In this document: in pieces, positions 9,022 through 18,301 of the stretch
Layout: every line of letters starts with the position of its first letter
Position numbering within the stretch: the first letter of the stretch is position 1
Assembly: GCF_014198245.1 (NCBI RefSeq)
Contig: NZ_JACIHE010000024.1
Location: forward strand, 35,981-99,980
Origin: Bradyrhizobium sp. cir1
GTDB lineage: Bacteria > Pseudomonadota > Alphaproteobacteria > Rhizobiales > Xanthobacteraceae
Direction: 5' to 3'
Length of the DNA: 64,000 bases
Program-made: the position numbers and the translations under genes
The notes under the pieces: model-generated
Told to the model about the DNA's origin: nothing
The model's database searches: none
The model's input: the letters and a program-made list of their open reading frames with translations, nothing else

Positions 9022-10074
9022 ATGCCATTCGTTGAACGGGTCTTTTCGGGCGTCCAGCCGACGGGCAATCTGCACCTCGGCAATTACCTCGGCGCCATCG
9101 TCAATTTCGTGAAGATGCAGGAAACCCACAACTGCATCTATTGCGTCGTCGACATGCACGCGATCACGCAAGGCGTGGACGTCTGGGGCGGACCGGCCGA
9201 GCTCGCGCGCAACACCCGCGAGGTGACGGCGGCGTTCATCGCGAGCGGCATCGATCCGAAGAAACACATCGTGTTCAACCAGAGCCAGGTCTCCGGCCAC
9301 GCCGAGCTCGCCTGGATCTTCAACTGCGTCGCCCGCATGGGCTGGCTCGGCCGCATGACCCAGTTCAAGGAGAAGGCCGGCAAGGACCGCGAGAACGCCT
9401 CCGTCGGGCTGTTCGACTATCCCGTGCTGATGGCCGCCGACATCCTGCTCTACCGCGCCACCCACGTTCCCGTGGGCGAGGACCAGAAGCAGCATCTCGA
9501 GCTCTCGCGCGACATCGCGCAGAAGTTCAACAACGACTTCGGCGACTCCATCCGCGCGCAGGGCACCAATGACGGCCTGTTCTTCCCGCTGCCGGAACCC
9601 TTGATCACGGGCCCGGCGACGCGCGTGATGAGCCTGCGCGACGGCACCAAGAAGATGTCTAAGTCCGAGGCCTCGGACAATTCGCGCATCAACCTGACCG
9701 ACGATGCCGACACCATCGCGCAGAAGATCCGCAAGGCGAAGACCGATCCGGAGCCGCTGCCGACGGAAGAGAAAGGCCTGGAGGCTCGCCCCGAGGCCGA
9801 CAATCTCGTCGGCATCTTCGCCGCGCTTTCCGGCCGCTCCAAGGCCGACGTGCTGCGCGATTTCGGCGGCGGCCAGTTCTCCGGCTTCAAGAACGCGCTG
9901 GCGGAGCTGTGCGTCATCAAGCTCGCGCCGATCGCCGGCGAGATGAAGCGCCTCGTCGCCGACCCCGGCCATATCGACGCGATCCTGAACGACGGTTCCG
10001 ATCGGGCCCGCGCCATCGCCGACGAGACCATGAAGCTCTCGAAGGACATCGTCGGCTTCATCCGCCGGCGCTAA
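9022..10074 (+). CDS. trpS: Tryptophanyl-tRNA synthetase
   Basis: Class I aminoacyl-tRNA synthetase charging tRNA-Trp. The HIGH-type motif is NLHLGNYLG near the N-terminus after VFSGVQPTG. The KMSKS motif is exact near residues 211-215. Length is 350 aa, the normal bacterial size. ATG9022 has GGAAGG 8 nt upstream; ATG9007, five codons earlier, is the alternative. It follows murJ on the same strand by 111 bp. Confidence 0.96.
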   Translation: MPFVERVFSGVQPTGNLHLGNYLGAIVNFVKMQETHNCIYCVVDMHAITQGVDVWGGPAELARNTREVTAAFIASGIDPKKHIVFNQSQVSGHAELAWIFNCVARMGWLGRMTQFKEKAGKDRENASVGLFDYPVLMAADILLYRATHVPVGEDQKQHLELSRDIAQKFNNDFGDSIRAQGTNDGLFFPLPEPLITGPATRVMSLRDGTKKMSKSEASDNSRINLTDDADTIAQKIRKAKTDPEPLPTEEKGLEARPEADNLVGIFAALSGRSKADVLRDFGGGQFSGFKNALAELCVIKLAPIAGEMKRLVADPGHIDAILNDGSDRARAIADETMKLSKDIVGFIRRR

Positions 10075-10183
10075 GGCGCGACCGTAAGACCGACCGGCTG
10101 GCGCCACGGCGCCGGCCGCTTCGCCTCTCCCAAACATTGCGGGAGTGTGGCAGCATGCCGGCCGTGCACATGCCGGGACATGC

Positions 10184-10678
10184 ATGACCAGCAAGCGACT
10201 TTGCTTCGAGCCGGGTCACAAGCCCAAATGCCTCGTCGTCGTCGACGACAGCGCCGAATGGGATCGCGCGGTCTATTACGCCAGCCGCTGGGCGATCCGT
10301 GCCGGCGGCGGCGTCGTGATGCTGCGCATCATCGAGCCCGAGGAGCAGACGCAGGAATGGCTCGGCGTCGCCGACATCATGCGCGCCGAGGCGCAGGAGG
10401 CGGCGGAGGCCGCGCTCGACCGCGCCGCCGGTCGAGCCAACGGCATCGCCGCGATCACGCCGGAACGGGTGATTCGCGAAGGCGCAGCGATGGAACAGCT
10501 GCTGGCTGTCATCGACGAGGACCCTGATATCGCCATGCTGGTGCTCGCCGCCAATCCCGGCGCGGAGGGTCCGGGACCTCTGGTCTCGCTGCTCGCGCAT
10601 GAGCTGGGCACCTTCCCGGTGCCTGTGACGATCATCTCGGGCGCGCTGAGCGACCAAAGCGTGGATTCGCTGTCGTAG
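10184..10678 (+). CDS. Universal stress protein (UspA family)
   Basis: Small cytoplasmic alpha/beta protein of the Usp superfamily. The first strand CLVVVDDS is followed by a helix with AVYYASRWAIRAGG and a second strand VVMLRII, which is the Usp fold order. The C-terminal ATP-loop GxxGxxxxS is not clear (ANPGAEGPGPLVS is the nearest), so ATP binding is uncertain. Length is 164 aa from ATG10184. An upstream ATG at 10155 is in another frame. Role in stress is inferred from the family only. Confidence 0.8.
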   Translation: MTSKRLCFEPGHKPKCLVVVDDSAEWDRAVYYASRWAIRAGGGVVMLRIIEPEEQTQEWLGVADIMRAEAQEAAEAALDRAAGRANGIAAITPERVIREGAAMEQLLAVIDEDPDIAMLVLAANPGAEGPGPLVSLLAHELGTFPVPVTIISGALSDQSVDSLS

Positions 10679-10849
10679 CTCGTACTTCACCTCGCCCCGC
10701 TTGCGGGGGGGGGAGGGGGAAGGAACCACCTAACCCGCTGAAATAACAGCGAAACGCCCTTCAGGCCCCTTGACCGTGCGTTCCCCGTCGCCATCTGCTA
10801 GGTGATAGAGCACGCGCCGGCCTTGAACCGGCGACGTCTGGAGAGAACC

Positions 10850-11419
10850 ATGTTCATTCAAACCGAAGCCACCCCCAATCCCGCCACGCTGAAGTTCATT
10901 CCCGGCCGCGTCGTAGTCGACGGCGGCCCGATGGAATTTGCGAGCCGCGAATCGGCTGCGCGTTCGCCGCTGGCCGAAAAGCTGTTCGAGGTGCCCGGCG
11001 TCACCGGCGTGTTCTACGGATCTGATTTCATCACCGTGACCAAGGCGAGCGGTGAATGGCAGCAGCTCAAGCCCGCGATTCTCGGCGCCATCATGGAGCA
11101 CTACATGTCCGGCGCCCCGCTGCTCGCCGGCGGCGAAGCACAAAGCGATGTCGATCTCGACGACGGGGACGAGTTCTTCGACGAGGCCGATGCCGAGACC
11201 GTCGACATGATCAAGGACCTGATCGAGACCCGCGTGCGGCCGGCCGTCGCCAATGACGGCGGCGACATCACCTTCCGCGGCTTCAAGGACGGCATCGTCT
11301 ATCTCAACATGAAGGGCGCCTGCTCCGGCTGCCCGTCATCGACCGCAACGCTCCAGCACGGTATCCAGAACCTGCTCAGGCACTTCGTGCCCGACGTGGT
11401 CGAAGTCCGGCCGATGTGA
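10850..11419 (+). CDS. nfuA: NifU-family Fe-S scaffold/carrier (NfuA-type)
   Basis: Iron-sulfur carrier that passes clusters to apo-proteins. The N-terminal Nfu_N domain begins MFIQTEATPNPATLKFIPGR, and the C-terminal NifU domain carries the cluster-binding CSGC (Cys158, Cys161). Length is 189 aa, usual for alphaproteobacterial Nfu. ATG10850 has GGAGAG upstream. It leads a series of tRNA and iron-related genes; the downstream MiaB, a radical Fe-S enzyme, is a plausible client by analogy with E. coli NfuA. The symbol is used by family; domain order differs from E. coli NfuA. Confidence 0.9.
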   Translation: MFIQTEATPNPATLKFIPGRVVVDGGPMEFASRESAARSPLAEKLFEVPGVTGVFYGSDFITVTKASGEWQQLKPAILGAIMEHYMSGAPLLAGGEAQSDVDLDDGDEFFDEADAETVDMIKDLIETRVRPAVANDGGDITFRGFKDGIVYLNMKGACSGCPSSTATLQHGIQNLLRHFVPDVVEVRPM

Positions 11420-11430
11420 CGACGAAGTCG

Positions 11431-11512
11431 TCGTTCCGGGATGGTGCGTTAGCACCAGACCCGGAATCTCGAGATTCCGGGTTCGGTCCTACGGACCTCT
11501 CCGGAATGACGG
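11431..11512. repeat. Dispersed palindromic repeat, family CCGGAATCTCGAGATTCCGG
   Basis: A perfect 20-bp palindrome at 11461-11480 sits inside a longer imperfect palindrome ending in TTCCGG and CCGGAATGACG. Related copies lie at 13993-14086 and 22500-22577. It occupies the gap between nfuA and tsaB. Confidence 0.75.
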
Positions 11513-11622
11513 TTGTCGTAGGGTGGCATATCGGGGGGCCTGCAAATCGTGCGTGATGAATGGCGGATAGGCGCTCGGTTCGCTAGACTGTTCTCCATTC
11601 GTCACTCGCCATTCGCTATTCC

Positions 11623-12315
11623 ATGCTGATCCTTGCCATCGATACTGCGCTCGAGGCGTGCGCGGCGGCCGTGCTCGACACCGACGCCGGCGAGCTCCTC
11701 GCACGGGAATCGCTGCTCATGAAGCGCGGCCACGCCGAGGCGTTGATGCCGATGATCGCACGCGTGATGCAGTCAGCCAATCTCGGCTTCACATCGCTCG
11801 ATCGCATCGCCGTCACCGTCGGCCCCGGCAGTTTCACCGGCCTGCGCGTCGGCATCTCGGCGGCGCGCGGCCTTGCGCTTGCGGCGAAACGGCCGGCGGT
11901 CGGGTTGACGACGCTGTCGGCCTATGCCGCCACCATCGTCGGCCAGAGCAAACCGGCGCCGGTGATCTCCGCAATCGATGCGCGGCACGATCACGTCTAT
12001 TTCCAGATCGTCGCCGGCGACGGCAGCCTCCTGGTGCGGCCGGGCATCGCGCCCATCGACGAGGCGATCGCGGTCTCGCAATTCGGCGCGCCGCATCTGG
12101 TCGGCAATGCCGCGAACATCCTCGCCGATCGCTGGCCGAAGGACATGCCGCAGCCGGTCGCGGTCGACGCGCAGCCCGCGCCCGACATCGGCTGGGTCGC
12201 ATGGCTCGGCGCGGCCGCCGATCCCGAGACCAATCCGGCGCGGCCGTTCTATCTGAAAGCACCCGACGCAAAGCCGGCCGCAACTCCGCCGCTCGCACAA
12301 GCCGCAAGCTCATGA
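11623..12315 (+). CDS. tsaB: tRNA threonylcarbamoyladenosine biosynthesis protein TsaB
   Basis: Non-catalytic partner of TsaD in forming t6A at position 37 of ANN-reading tRNAs. It has the ASKHA-fold N-terminus LAIDTALEACAAAVLD and the TsaB signature GPGSFTGLRVGISAARGLA. Length is 230 aa. Its stop overlaps the rimI start (ATGATGA), a classical tsaB-rimI coupling. Another t6A gene, tsaE, lies 49 kb away in the same window; tsaC and tsaD are not here. Confidence 0.94.
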   Translation: MLILAIDTALEACAAAVLDTDAGELLARESLLMKRGHAEALMPMIARVMQSANLGFTSLDRIAVTVGPGSFTGLRVGISAARGLALAAKRPAVGLTTLSAYAATIVGQSKPAPVISAIDARHDHVYFQIVAGDGSLLVRPGIAPIDEAIAVSQFGAPHLVGNAANILADRWPKDMPQPVAVDAQPAPDIGWVAWLGAAADPETNPARPFYLKAPDAKPAATPPLAQAASS

Positions 12316-12797
12316 TGAGATGGCTGTCGGAATGGTGGCGCGGCGGCACGGCCGCCGTCGAGCCGGTTTCCGTGCGCGACGCCGCACGGCTGGCGCAGCT
12401 TCACGGCGCCTCCTTCGCGCACGGCTGGGGCGAAAGCGAGTTCGAGAGCATGATCAGCGAGCGCAACACGCTCGTGCATCGGCTGCGCCTCGGCCGCAAG
12501 ATCATCGGCTTTGCCGTCTCGCGGATCGGCGCGGACGAGGCGGAGATCCTCTCGGTCGCGGTCGACCAGGCCCATCGCGGCCGCGGCCTGTCCCGCACGC
12601 TGCTGATGACCCATCTCGGCCATCTCGCGGGGCGCGGCGTGCGCACGATATTTCTCGAAGTTGAGGAAAATAACCAGCCGGCGCGGCGGCTCTACGACCG
12701 GGCCGGATTCATGGTGGTCGGACGCCGCGAACGCTACTATAAGCAGCCGAACGGGGAACAATTGAACGCCCTTCTGATGCGACGTGACTTGTCGTAA
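12312..12797 (+). CDS. rimI: Ribosomal protein alanine N-acetyltransferase RimI
   Basis: GNAT acetyltransferase expected to acetylate the N-terminal Ala of ribosomal protein S18 or related targets. The acetyl-CoA loop is visible as VDQAHRGRGLSRTLL, preceded by the strand EAEILSVAV and followed by IFLEVEENNQPARRLYDRAGF, the usual RimI C-terminal signature. Length is 161 aa from ATG12312, which overlaps the tsaB stop. It ends 5 bp before the fur start, so tsaB-rimI-fur is probably one transcript. Confidence 0.92.
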   Translation: MMRWLSEWWRGGTAAVEPVSVRDAARLAQLHGASFAHGWGESEFESMISERNTLVHRLRLGRKIIGFAVSRIGADEAEILSVAVDQAHRGRGLSRTLLMTHLGHLAGRGVRTIFLEVEENNQPARRLYDRAGFMVVGRRERYYKQPNGEQLNALLMRRDLS

Positions 12798-12802
12798 CAT
12801 CG

Positions 12803-13291
12803 ATGGCAGAAAGCGCCCCGCCAGGCAGACAAATCATGACCGCACTGAAACCCTCTTCCGCATCCAAGGCGTCCGGCATCGAAGCGCGCTGTGCCGCCAC
12901 CGGCATGCGCATGACCGAGCAGCGCCGTGTCATCGCCCGCGTGCTCGCGGAGGCGGTCGATCATCCCGATGTCGAGGAATTGTACCGGCGCTGCGTTGCC
13001 GTCGACGACAAGATCTCGATCTCGACCGTGTATCGCACCGTCAAGCTGTTCGAGGATGCGGGCATCATCGAACGCCATGATTTTCGCGAGGGCCGCGCGC
13101 GCTACGAGACGATGCGCGACAGCCACCATGATCACCTCATCAATCTGCGCGACGGCAAGGTGATCGAATTCACCTCCGAAGAGATCGAGAAGCTGCAGGC
13201 GGAGATCGCCCGCAAGCTCGGCTACAAGCTGGTCGATCACCGGCTCGAGCTCTATTGCGTCCCGCTCGACGACGACAAGCCGACGAATTGA
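12803..13291 (+). CDS. fur: Fur-family metal-responsive repressor
   Basis: Winged-helix repressor of the Fur family. The recognition-helix segment is ISISTVYRTVKLF, followed by the metal-site region DSHHDHLINL. It has three cysteines in isolation (EARC, RRCV, LYCV) and no CxxC pairs. It therefore lacks the structural zinc clamp of E. coli Fur, as is usual for rhizobial Fur/Mur. In Bradyrhizobium, Fur responds to iron and manganese and represses irr, which also lies in this window. Length is 162 aa; ATG12836 with AGGCAG upstream is an alternative start. It sits 5 bp after rimI. Confidence 0.9.
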   Translation: MAESAPPGRQIMTALKPSSASKASGIEARCAATGMRMTEQRRVIARVLAEAVDHPDVEELYRRCVAVDDKISISTVYRTVKLFEDAGIIERHDFREGRARYETMRDSHHDHLINLRDGKVIEFTSEEIEKLQAEIARKLGYKLVDHRLELYCVPLDDDKPTN

Positions 13292-13295
13292 TTTA

Positions 13296-13976
13296 GTGCC
13301 CATCGATCTCATCATCTTCGACTGCGACGGCGTTCTCGTGGACAGCGAGGTGATCTCCTGTCGCGCGCATGCTGACGTGCTGACGCGGCACGGCTATCCG
13401 ATCACATCGGCGCAGGTGTTCGCGCGCTTCCTTGGCCGCTCGACAAAACAGGCCAATCTCGAGATCGAAACCGAACTCGGCCGCAAGCTGCCCGAGGCCT
13501 ATCACGGTGATCTCCAGGACGAGCTGTTCCGCTCGTTCGAAGCCGATCTCGAAGCGATCCGCGGCATCCACGACGTGCTCGACGTCGTGACGCAACGCGT
13601 CTGCGTCGCTTCGAGCGGTTCGCATCGGCGCATGCAGGTGAGCCTTGGAAGCACGGGGCTCTATGAACGCCTGGCGCCGAACATCTTCTCGTCCTCGCAA
13701 GTGACGAACGGCAAGCCCGCGCCAGACCTGTTCCTGTTCGCCGCCAGGGAAATGGGCGTGCCGCCCGAGCGCTGCGTCGTCATCGAGGACAGCCTGGCCG
13801 GCATCGCCGGCGCACGCGCGGCCGGTATGAAAGTGTTCGGCTTTTACGGTGGCAGCCATTGCGGGGGCGACCATGCCGAGACCCTGCGCCAGGCCGGCGC
13901 CGACCTGACCTTTGCCGACATGCATCAGCTCCCGGAGCTGGTCCGGCGGGTCGAGGCGAAGGCCCTGGCGGGCTGA
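13296..13976 (+). CDS. HAD-family phosphatase, phosphoglycolate phosphatase-like
   Basis: Haloacid dehalogenase-type hydrolase. Motif I is FDCDGVLVDSE with the nucleophile and acid Asp pair. Motif II is in VASSGSH. The Lys motif is in NGKPAPD, and motif IV is VIEDSLAGIAGARAAG. This pattern is typical of beta-phosphoglucomutase or phosphoglycolate phosphatase-like members; the real substrate is unknown. The start is a GTG only 4 bp after the fur stop, so it is probably co-transcribed. Length is 226 aa. Confidence 0.85.
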   Translation: MPIDLIIFDCDGVLVDSEVISCRAHADVLTRHGYPITSAQVFARFLGRSTKQANLEIETELGRKLPEAYHGDLQDELFRSFEADLEAIRGIHDVLDVVTQRVCVASSGSHRRMQVSLGSTGLYERLAPNIFSSSQVTNGKPAPDLFLFAAREMGVPPERCVVIEDSLAGIAGARAAGMKVFGFYGGSHCGGDHAETLRQAGADLTFADMHQLPELVRRVEAKALAG

Positions 13977-13992
13977 TTCCATCCCCTCGCAG

Positions 13993-14086
13993 TCATTCCG
14001 GGGCACGCGCAGCGCGCGTGAACCCGGAATCTAGAGGAATTAGCTCGAGATTCCGGGTTCGCGCTGGCGCGCGCCCCGGAATGACG
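13993..14086. repeat. Dispersed palindromic repeat, family CCGGAATCT
   Basis: The ends GTCATTCCGGGGC and GCCCCGGAATGAC are perfect 13-bp inverted copies, with inner CCCGGAATCT and GAGATTCCGGG. It is related to the copies at 11431-11512 and 22500-22577. It lies between the HAD gene and miaB. Confidence 0.8.
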
Positions 14087-14167
14087 GCCGGAAATGGCTC
14101 CATTCGCTGGATTTTCGGCCCTCCAGCCTCTATGTGAAGGCCGTCCTCCATCGCCATTTCGGGTTCC

Positions 14168-15553
14168 ATGACGCCGCCGCGCAAGCTGCACATCAAATCA
14201 TATGGCTGCCAGATGAACGTCTACGATGCCCAGCGCATGGTGGACACGCTGGCTCCGGAAGGATTCGTGGAGACGGCGAGCGCCGAGGAGGCCGACCTCG
14301 TCATCCTCAACACTTGCCACATCCGCGAGAAGGCCTCCGAGAAGGTCTATTCCGAGCTCGGGCGGCTGCGCGTCGCCAAGGACGAGGCCGCGCGCGGCGG
14401 CCGCGCGATGCAGATCGCGGTCGCGGGCTGCGTGGCCCAGGCCGAGGGCGAGGAGATCGTGCGCCGGGCGCCTGTCGTCGACGTCGTGGTCGGACCGCAG
14501 AGCTATCATCATCTGCCGGAGCTCCTGAAGCGCGCCGGCAACGAAGGTCGTGCGATCGAGACCGAATTTCCGGCCGAGGACAAGTTCGGCTTCCTGGCCC
14601 AGCCAAAACCCGCCGCGATCCGCGCGCGCGGCATTTCCGCCTTCGTCACCGTGCAGGAAGGCTGCGACAAGTTCTGCACCTTCTGCGTCGTGCCGTACAC
14701 GCGAGGCTCGGAAGTCTCGCGGCCGGTGGCAAAAATCGTCGACGACGTGAAGCGGCTTGCCGACAACGGCGTGCGCGAGCTCACCCTGATCGGGCAGAAC
14801 GTCAACGCCTATCACGGCGAAGGGCCAGACGGAAAAACCTGGCCGCTCGGCCGGTTGCTCGAGCATCTGGCGGCGATCCCAGGGATCGCGCGGCTACGCT
14901 ATTCGACCAGCCACCCCCGCGACGTCGATGACAGTTTGATTGCGGCCCATCGCGATCTCGGTGCCCTGATGCCGTTCGTGCACCTGCCGGTGCAGTCGGG
15001 CTCGGACCGGGTTCTCGCCGCCATGAACCGGAAACATACCGCCGATGATTATCGGCGCGTCATCGACCGTTTCCGGTCAGCACGCCAAGACATTGCTTTT
15101 TCATCAGATTTTATCGTCGGCTTCCCCGGCGAAAGCGAGCAAGATTTTCTTGCGACCCTCGCGCTTGTCACGCAAATCGGTTACGCTGCAGCCTATTCGT
15201 TCAAATACTCCGCCCGGCCGGGAACGCCGGCCGCGGACATGCAGGAGACGGTGTCCCCCGCCGAGATGGACCAGCGATTGGAGCGGCTCCAGGAACTGAT
15301 CGACAGCCAGCAATCGGCCTTCAACAGGGCTGCGATTGGCTCAACGGTCGATGTGCTGTTCGAGCGTCCGGCGCGCAAGGACGGCCAGATCGTCGGCCGC
15401 ACCGCTTTTCTCCAGCCCGCCCATGTGATGGCCTCGCCCGACATCATCGGACAAATCCTGCCGGTGCGGATCGACAGCCTCGAGCGCTACAGCTTTCTCG
15501 GCGAGCTCGCCACCGCGCGCGAGCCCGCTTTATCGCAAGCCACTGGAGCCTGA
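14168..15553 (+). CDS. miaB: tRNA-2-methylthio-N6-dimethylallyladenosine synthase MiaB
   Basis: Radical-SAM methylthiotransferase adding ms2 to i6A37 of tRNA. The N-terminal UPF0004 domain has SYGCQMNVYD (Cys14), LNTCHIREKA and AVAGCVAQAEG, supplying the auxiliary cluster cysteines. The radical-SAM CxxxCxxC is CDKFCTFC at Cys166, 170 and 173. A TRAM domain follows in the last 70 residues. Length is 461 aa. It begins a tight run miaB-phoH-ybeY-corC-lnt that is conserved in many proteobacteria. Confidence 0.96.
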   Translation: MTPPRKLHIKSYGCQMNVYDAQRMVDTLAPEGFVETASAEEADLVILNTCHIREKASEKVYSELGRLRVAKDEAARGGRAMQIAVAGCVAQAEGEEIVRRAPVVDVVVGPQSYHHLPELLKRAGNEGRAIETEFPAEDKFGFLAQPKPAAIRARGISAFVTVQEGCDKFCTFCVVPYTRGSEVSRPVAKIVDDVKRLADNGVRELTLIGQNVNAYHGEGPDGKTWPLGRLLEHLAAIPGIARLRYSTSHPRDVDDSLIAAHRDLGALMPFVHLPVQSGSDRVLAAMNRKHTADDYRRVIDRFRSARQDIAFSSDFIVGFPGESEQDFLATLALVTQIGYAAAYSFKYSARPGTPAADMQETVSPAEMDQRLERLQELIDSQQSAFNRAAIGSTVDVLFERPARKDGQIVGRTAFLQPAHVMASPDIIGQILPVRIDSLERYSFLGELATAREPALSQATGA

Positions 15554-15557
15554 ACCC

Positions 15558-16613
15558 TTGCCAAAAAGTGCATCGGATTCGTCTTCTATCGCTCCCAGCC
15601 GCAAATTTGACCGCGACATGCAAGTTCCGCCCGAGACCCAGGTCGTCATCGATTTCGACGACAACCGCGCCGCTTCCGCCCTGGTCGGCCCTTACGGCCA
15701 GCACCTCGCGCAGATCGAACGGCGGCTCGGTGTCATCGTCGATTCCAAGGGCAACCACATCACCATCGGCGGCACGCGCGACGGCTGCGACGCCGCGCGC
15801 CGTGTGCTGGAGATGCTCTACGCGCAAGCCTTGAAGGGGCAGGACCTCGACCAGGGTGAGGTCGAAGGCTCGATCCGCGCCGTGATCGCGCAGGGCTCGC
15901 TGTTCGAGTTCGATGCCAAGTCGGCGAAATCGACCTTCGACAGTATCAACTTACGCAAGCGCCCGGTGCGCGCGCGCACTGCCGCGCAGGATTCCTACAT
16001 CCGCGCGCTGAAGCGCCACGAGCTGGTGTTCGGCATCGGTCCCGCCGGCACCGGCAAGACCTGGCTCGCGGTCGCGCATGCCGCGCAGCTGTTCGAGCGC
16101 AAGGAGGTCGACAAGATCATCCTGTCGCGCCCGGCGGTTGAAGCCGGCGAGCGCCTCGGCTTCCTGCCCGGCGATCTCCGCGAGAAGGTCGATCCTTATC
16201 TCCGCCCGATCTACGACGCGCTCTACGACCTCATGGACGCGCGCATCGTCGAGCGCGCGCTGCAGACCGGCGAGATCGAGATCGCGCCGCTCGCCTTCAT
16301 GCGCGGCCGCACGCTCACCAACGCCGCCATCATCCTGGACGAGGCGCAGAACACCACGTCGATGCAGATGAAGATGTTCCTGACGCGTCTGGGCGAGAAC
16401 AGCCGCATGATCGTGACGGGCGACCCCTCGCAGATCGACCTGCCGAACGGCCAGACCTCGGGTCTTGCCGAGGCAACGCGCCTCCTAAGCGGCGTCGAAG
16501 GCATTGCCCAAGTTCATTTCAAAGCCGAGGACGTGATCCGCCATGAGCTCGTGGCGCGGATCGTCGCCGCCTATGAAGGTTCGCCGCAGCGGCCGGCCGC
16601 CGATAAATCCTGA
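15558..16613 (+). CDS. phoH: PhoH-family ATPase (YbeZ type)
   Basis: Cytoplasmic PhoH-like NTPase that partners YbeY in RNA and ribosome metabolism. Walker A is GPAGTGKT near residues 161-168, and the Walker B-like segment is AAIILDEAQNT. A KH-like N-terminal domain (about 25-90) precedes it. The start is TTG15558, 4 bp after the miaB stop; ATG15618 is an alternative that would trim 20 residues. Length is 351 aa. The order phoH-ybeY-corC-lnt supports the YbeZ assignment rather than a phosphate-starvation role. Confidence 0.92.
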   Translation: MPKSASDSSSIAPSRKFDRDMQVPPETQVVIDFDDNRAASALVGPYGQHLAQIERRLGVIVDSKGNHITIGGTRDGCDAARRVLEMLYAQALKGQDLDQGEVEGSIRAVIAQGSLFEFDAKSAKSTFDSINLRKRPVRARTAAQDSYIRALKRHELVFGIGPAGTGKTWLAVAHAAQLFERKEVDKIILSRPAVEAGERLGFLPGDLREKVDPYLRPIYDALYDLMDARIVERALQTGEIEIAPLAFMRGRTLTNAAIILDEAQNTTSMQMKMFLTRLGENSRMIVTGDPSQIDLPNGQTSGLAEATRLLSGVEGIAQVHFKAEDVIRHELVARIVAAYEGSPQRPAADKS

Positions 16614-16674
16614 CGGGACAACAGCCGGACCAAGAGGGGCGCGGACACGGCGCTCTTCGTTCCGAACAAAGACA

Positions 16675-17184
16675 ATGTCACATCCGAACCTTCCCATGAC
16701 CGAGGTCCTCGTCGTCGCCGATTGCTGGCAGCGCGAGCCCGATTCCGAAGCCGTGATCCAGCGCGCGGTCGCCGCCGCCGCCGGGAGCGTCGACGAAGAT
16801 GTTGCCGACGCGGAAGTGGCCGTGATGCTGACCGATGATGCCGGCATCCGCACCCTCAACAGCAACTGGCGCGGCATCGACAAGCCGACCAACGTGCTGT
16901 CGTTTCCCGCGCTGCAGCCGGAAGGCGAATGGAAGGAAGGCGATGCGCCGCGCATGCTCGGCGACATCGCGATCGCCTACGAGACGATGCGGCGCGAGGC
17001 GGACGAGGAGCACAAGCCGTTCGATCACCATTTGAGCCACCTCGCCGTGCACGGCTTCCTGCACCTGATCGGCTACGACCACGAGAACGACGACGACGCC
17101 GAGGAGATGGAAGCGCTCGAAATCGAGATCCTCGCCCATCTCGGCATCCCCGATCCCTATGCCGACCGCCCGGGGACGCACTGA
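16675..17184 (+). CDS. ybeY: rRNA maturation endoribonuclease YbeY
   Basis: Zinc-dependent endoribonuclease for 16S rRNA 3' end maturation and 70S quality control. The metal site H-x3-H-x5-H is seen in HLAVHGFLHLIGYDH. The upstream segment RGIDKPTNVLSFP and LGDIAIAYET are family signatures. Length is 169 aa from ATG16675; the open frame extending back to 16543 overlaps phoH and is not conserved-looking. It is coupled to phoH and corC. Confidence 0.94.
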   Translation: MSHPNLPMTEVLVVADCWQREPDSEAVIQRAVAAAAGSVDEDVADAEVAVMLTDDAGIRTLNSNWRGIDKPTNVLSFPALQPEGEWKEGDAPRMLGDIAIAYETMRREADEEHKPFDHHLSHLAVHGFLHLIGYDHENDDDAEEMEALEIEILAHLGIPDPYADRPGTH

Positions 17185-17185
17185 G

Positions 17186-18301
17186 ATGCCGGATTCCGAT
17201 CCAATCCACGACAATCCGCGCAACACGCCCAATCTGCCGGCGGTGGTGACGCCCGGCGAGGTCATGCGCCCGACCGCCGAAAGCTGGCTGCTGCGCGCCA
17301 TCCGCTCGCTGTTCGGCTGGAAGGCGGGATCGGTGCGCGACGATCTCCAGGTCGTGCTCGACGCCACGACGCCCGACGACACCGGCTTCTCCGCCGTCGA
17401 GCGCACCATGCTGCGCAACATCCTCGGCCTGCACGAGCGCCGCATCGCCGACGTCATGGTGCATCGCGCCGACATCATCGCGGTGAAGCGCGACATCCCG
17501 CTCGGCGAGTTGATGGACCGCTTCGAGAGCGCCGGCCATTCCCGCCTCGTCGTCTACAACGAGACGCTCGACGATCCCGTCGGCATCGTCCACATCCGCG
17601 ATTTGCTCGCCTTCATGACCGCGCGGGCGCGGGTGTCGGAAGCTACCAAGACCAAGCGCAAGAAGCCGCTGCCGGCCGGCCTCGATCTGCGCGCAGTCGA
17701 TCTTGCGATGCCTCTCGAGGACGCGCGCATCATCCGCAAGCTGCTCTACGTGCCGCCCTCGATGCGGGCGATCGACCTGCTCGCGCAGATGCAAGCCACG
17801 CGCATTCACCTGGCGCTGGTCGTCGACGAATATGGCGGCAGCGACGGGCTGGTCTCGATCGAGGACATCGTCGAGCAGATCGTCGGCGAGATCGACGACG
17901 AGCACGACAGCGACGAGCCGCCCTCGATCGTGCGCCTGCCGGACAACGCCTTCATCGCCGACGCCCGCGCCAGCCTCGACGACGTCCGCACCGTGATCGG
18001 CGCGGATTTCGTCACCGGCGAGGCCGGTGAGGAGGTCGAGACACTGGGCGGCTATCTCGTCAGCTTCGTCGGACGCCTTCCGGTGCGCGGCGAGGTGATC
18101 TCGGGTCCCGGCAATTACGAGGTCGAAGTGCTCGATGCCGATCCGCGCCGCGTCAAGCGGCTGCGCATCTCGACGCGGAAGGAACGTCCGGCGCCGCGCA
18201 CCCAGCGCGAGAGCCGGCGCCGCGAGGCCGCGCCCGAGAGTCCGCCGCCGGCCAGTGACACGCCGCCCACGCCGCCGAGCGACGGGACCGGCCCGCAGTG
18301 A
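17186..18301 (+). CDS. corC: Hemolysin-family CBS-domain protein (CorC/TlyC)
   Basis: Cytoplasmic CBS-pair protein of the CorC/TlyC type, linked in other bacteria to magnesium and cobalt efflux. The CBS region covers about residues 80-225 (MVHRADIIAV, VDEYGGSDGLVSIEDIVEQIVG). A CorC_HlyC C-terminal domain follows to about 320. A Pro/Arg-rich tail of about 45 residues ends the protein and looks disordered. Length is 371 aa. It starts 1 bp after the ybeY stop, and its TGA overlaps the lnt GTG, so it is translationally coupled on both sides. Confidence 0.9.
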   Translation: MPDSDPIHDNPRNTPNLPAVVTPGEVMRPTAESWLLRAIRSLFGWKAGSVRDDLQVVLDATTPDDTGFSAVERTMLRNILGLHERRIADVMVHRADIIAVKRDIPLGELMDRFESAGHSRLVVYNETLDDPVGIVHIRDLLAFMTARARVSEATKTKRKKPLPAGLDLRAVDLAMPLEDARIIRKLLYVPPSMRAIDLLAQMQATRIHLALVVDEYGGSDGLVSIEDIVEQIVGEIDDEHDSDEPPSIVRLPDNAFIADARASLDDVRTVIGADFVTGEAGEEVETLGGYLVSFVGRLPVRGEVISGPGNYEVEVLDADPRRVKRLRISTRKERPAPRTQRESRRREAAPESPPPASDTPPTPPSDGTGPQ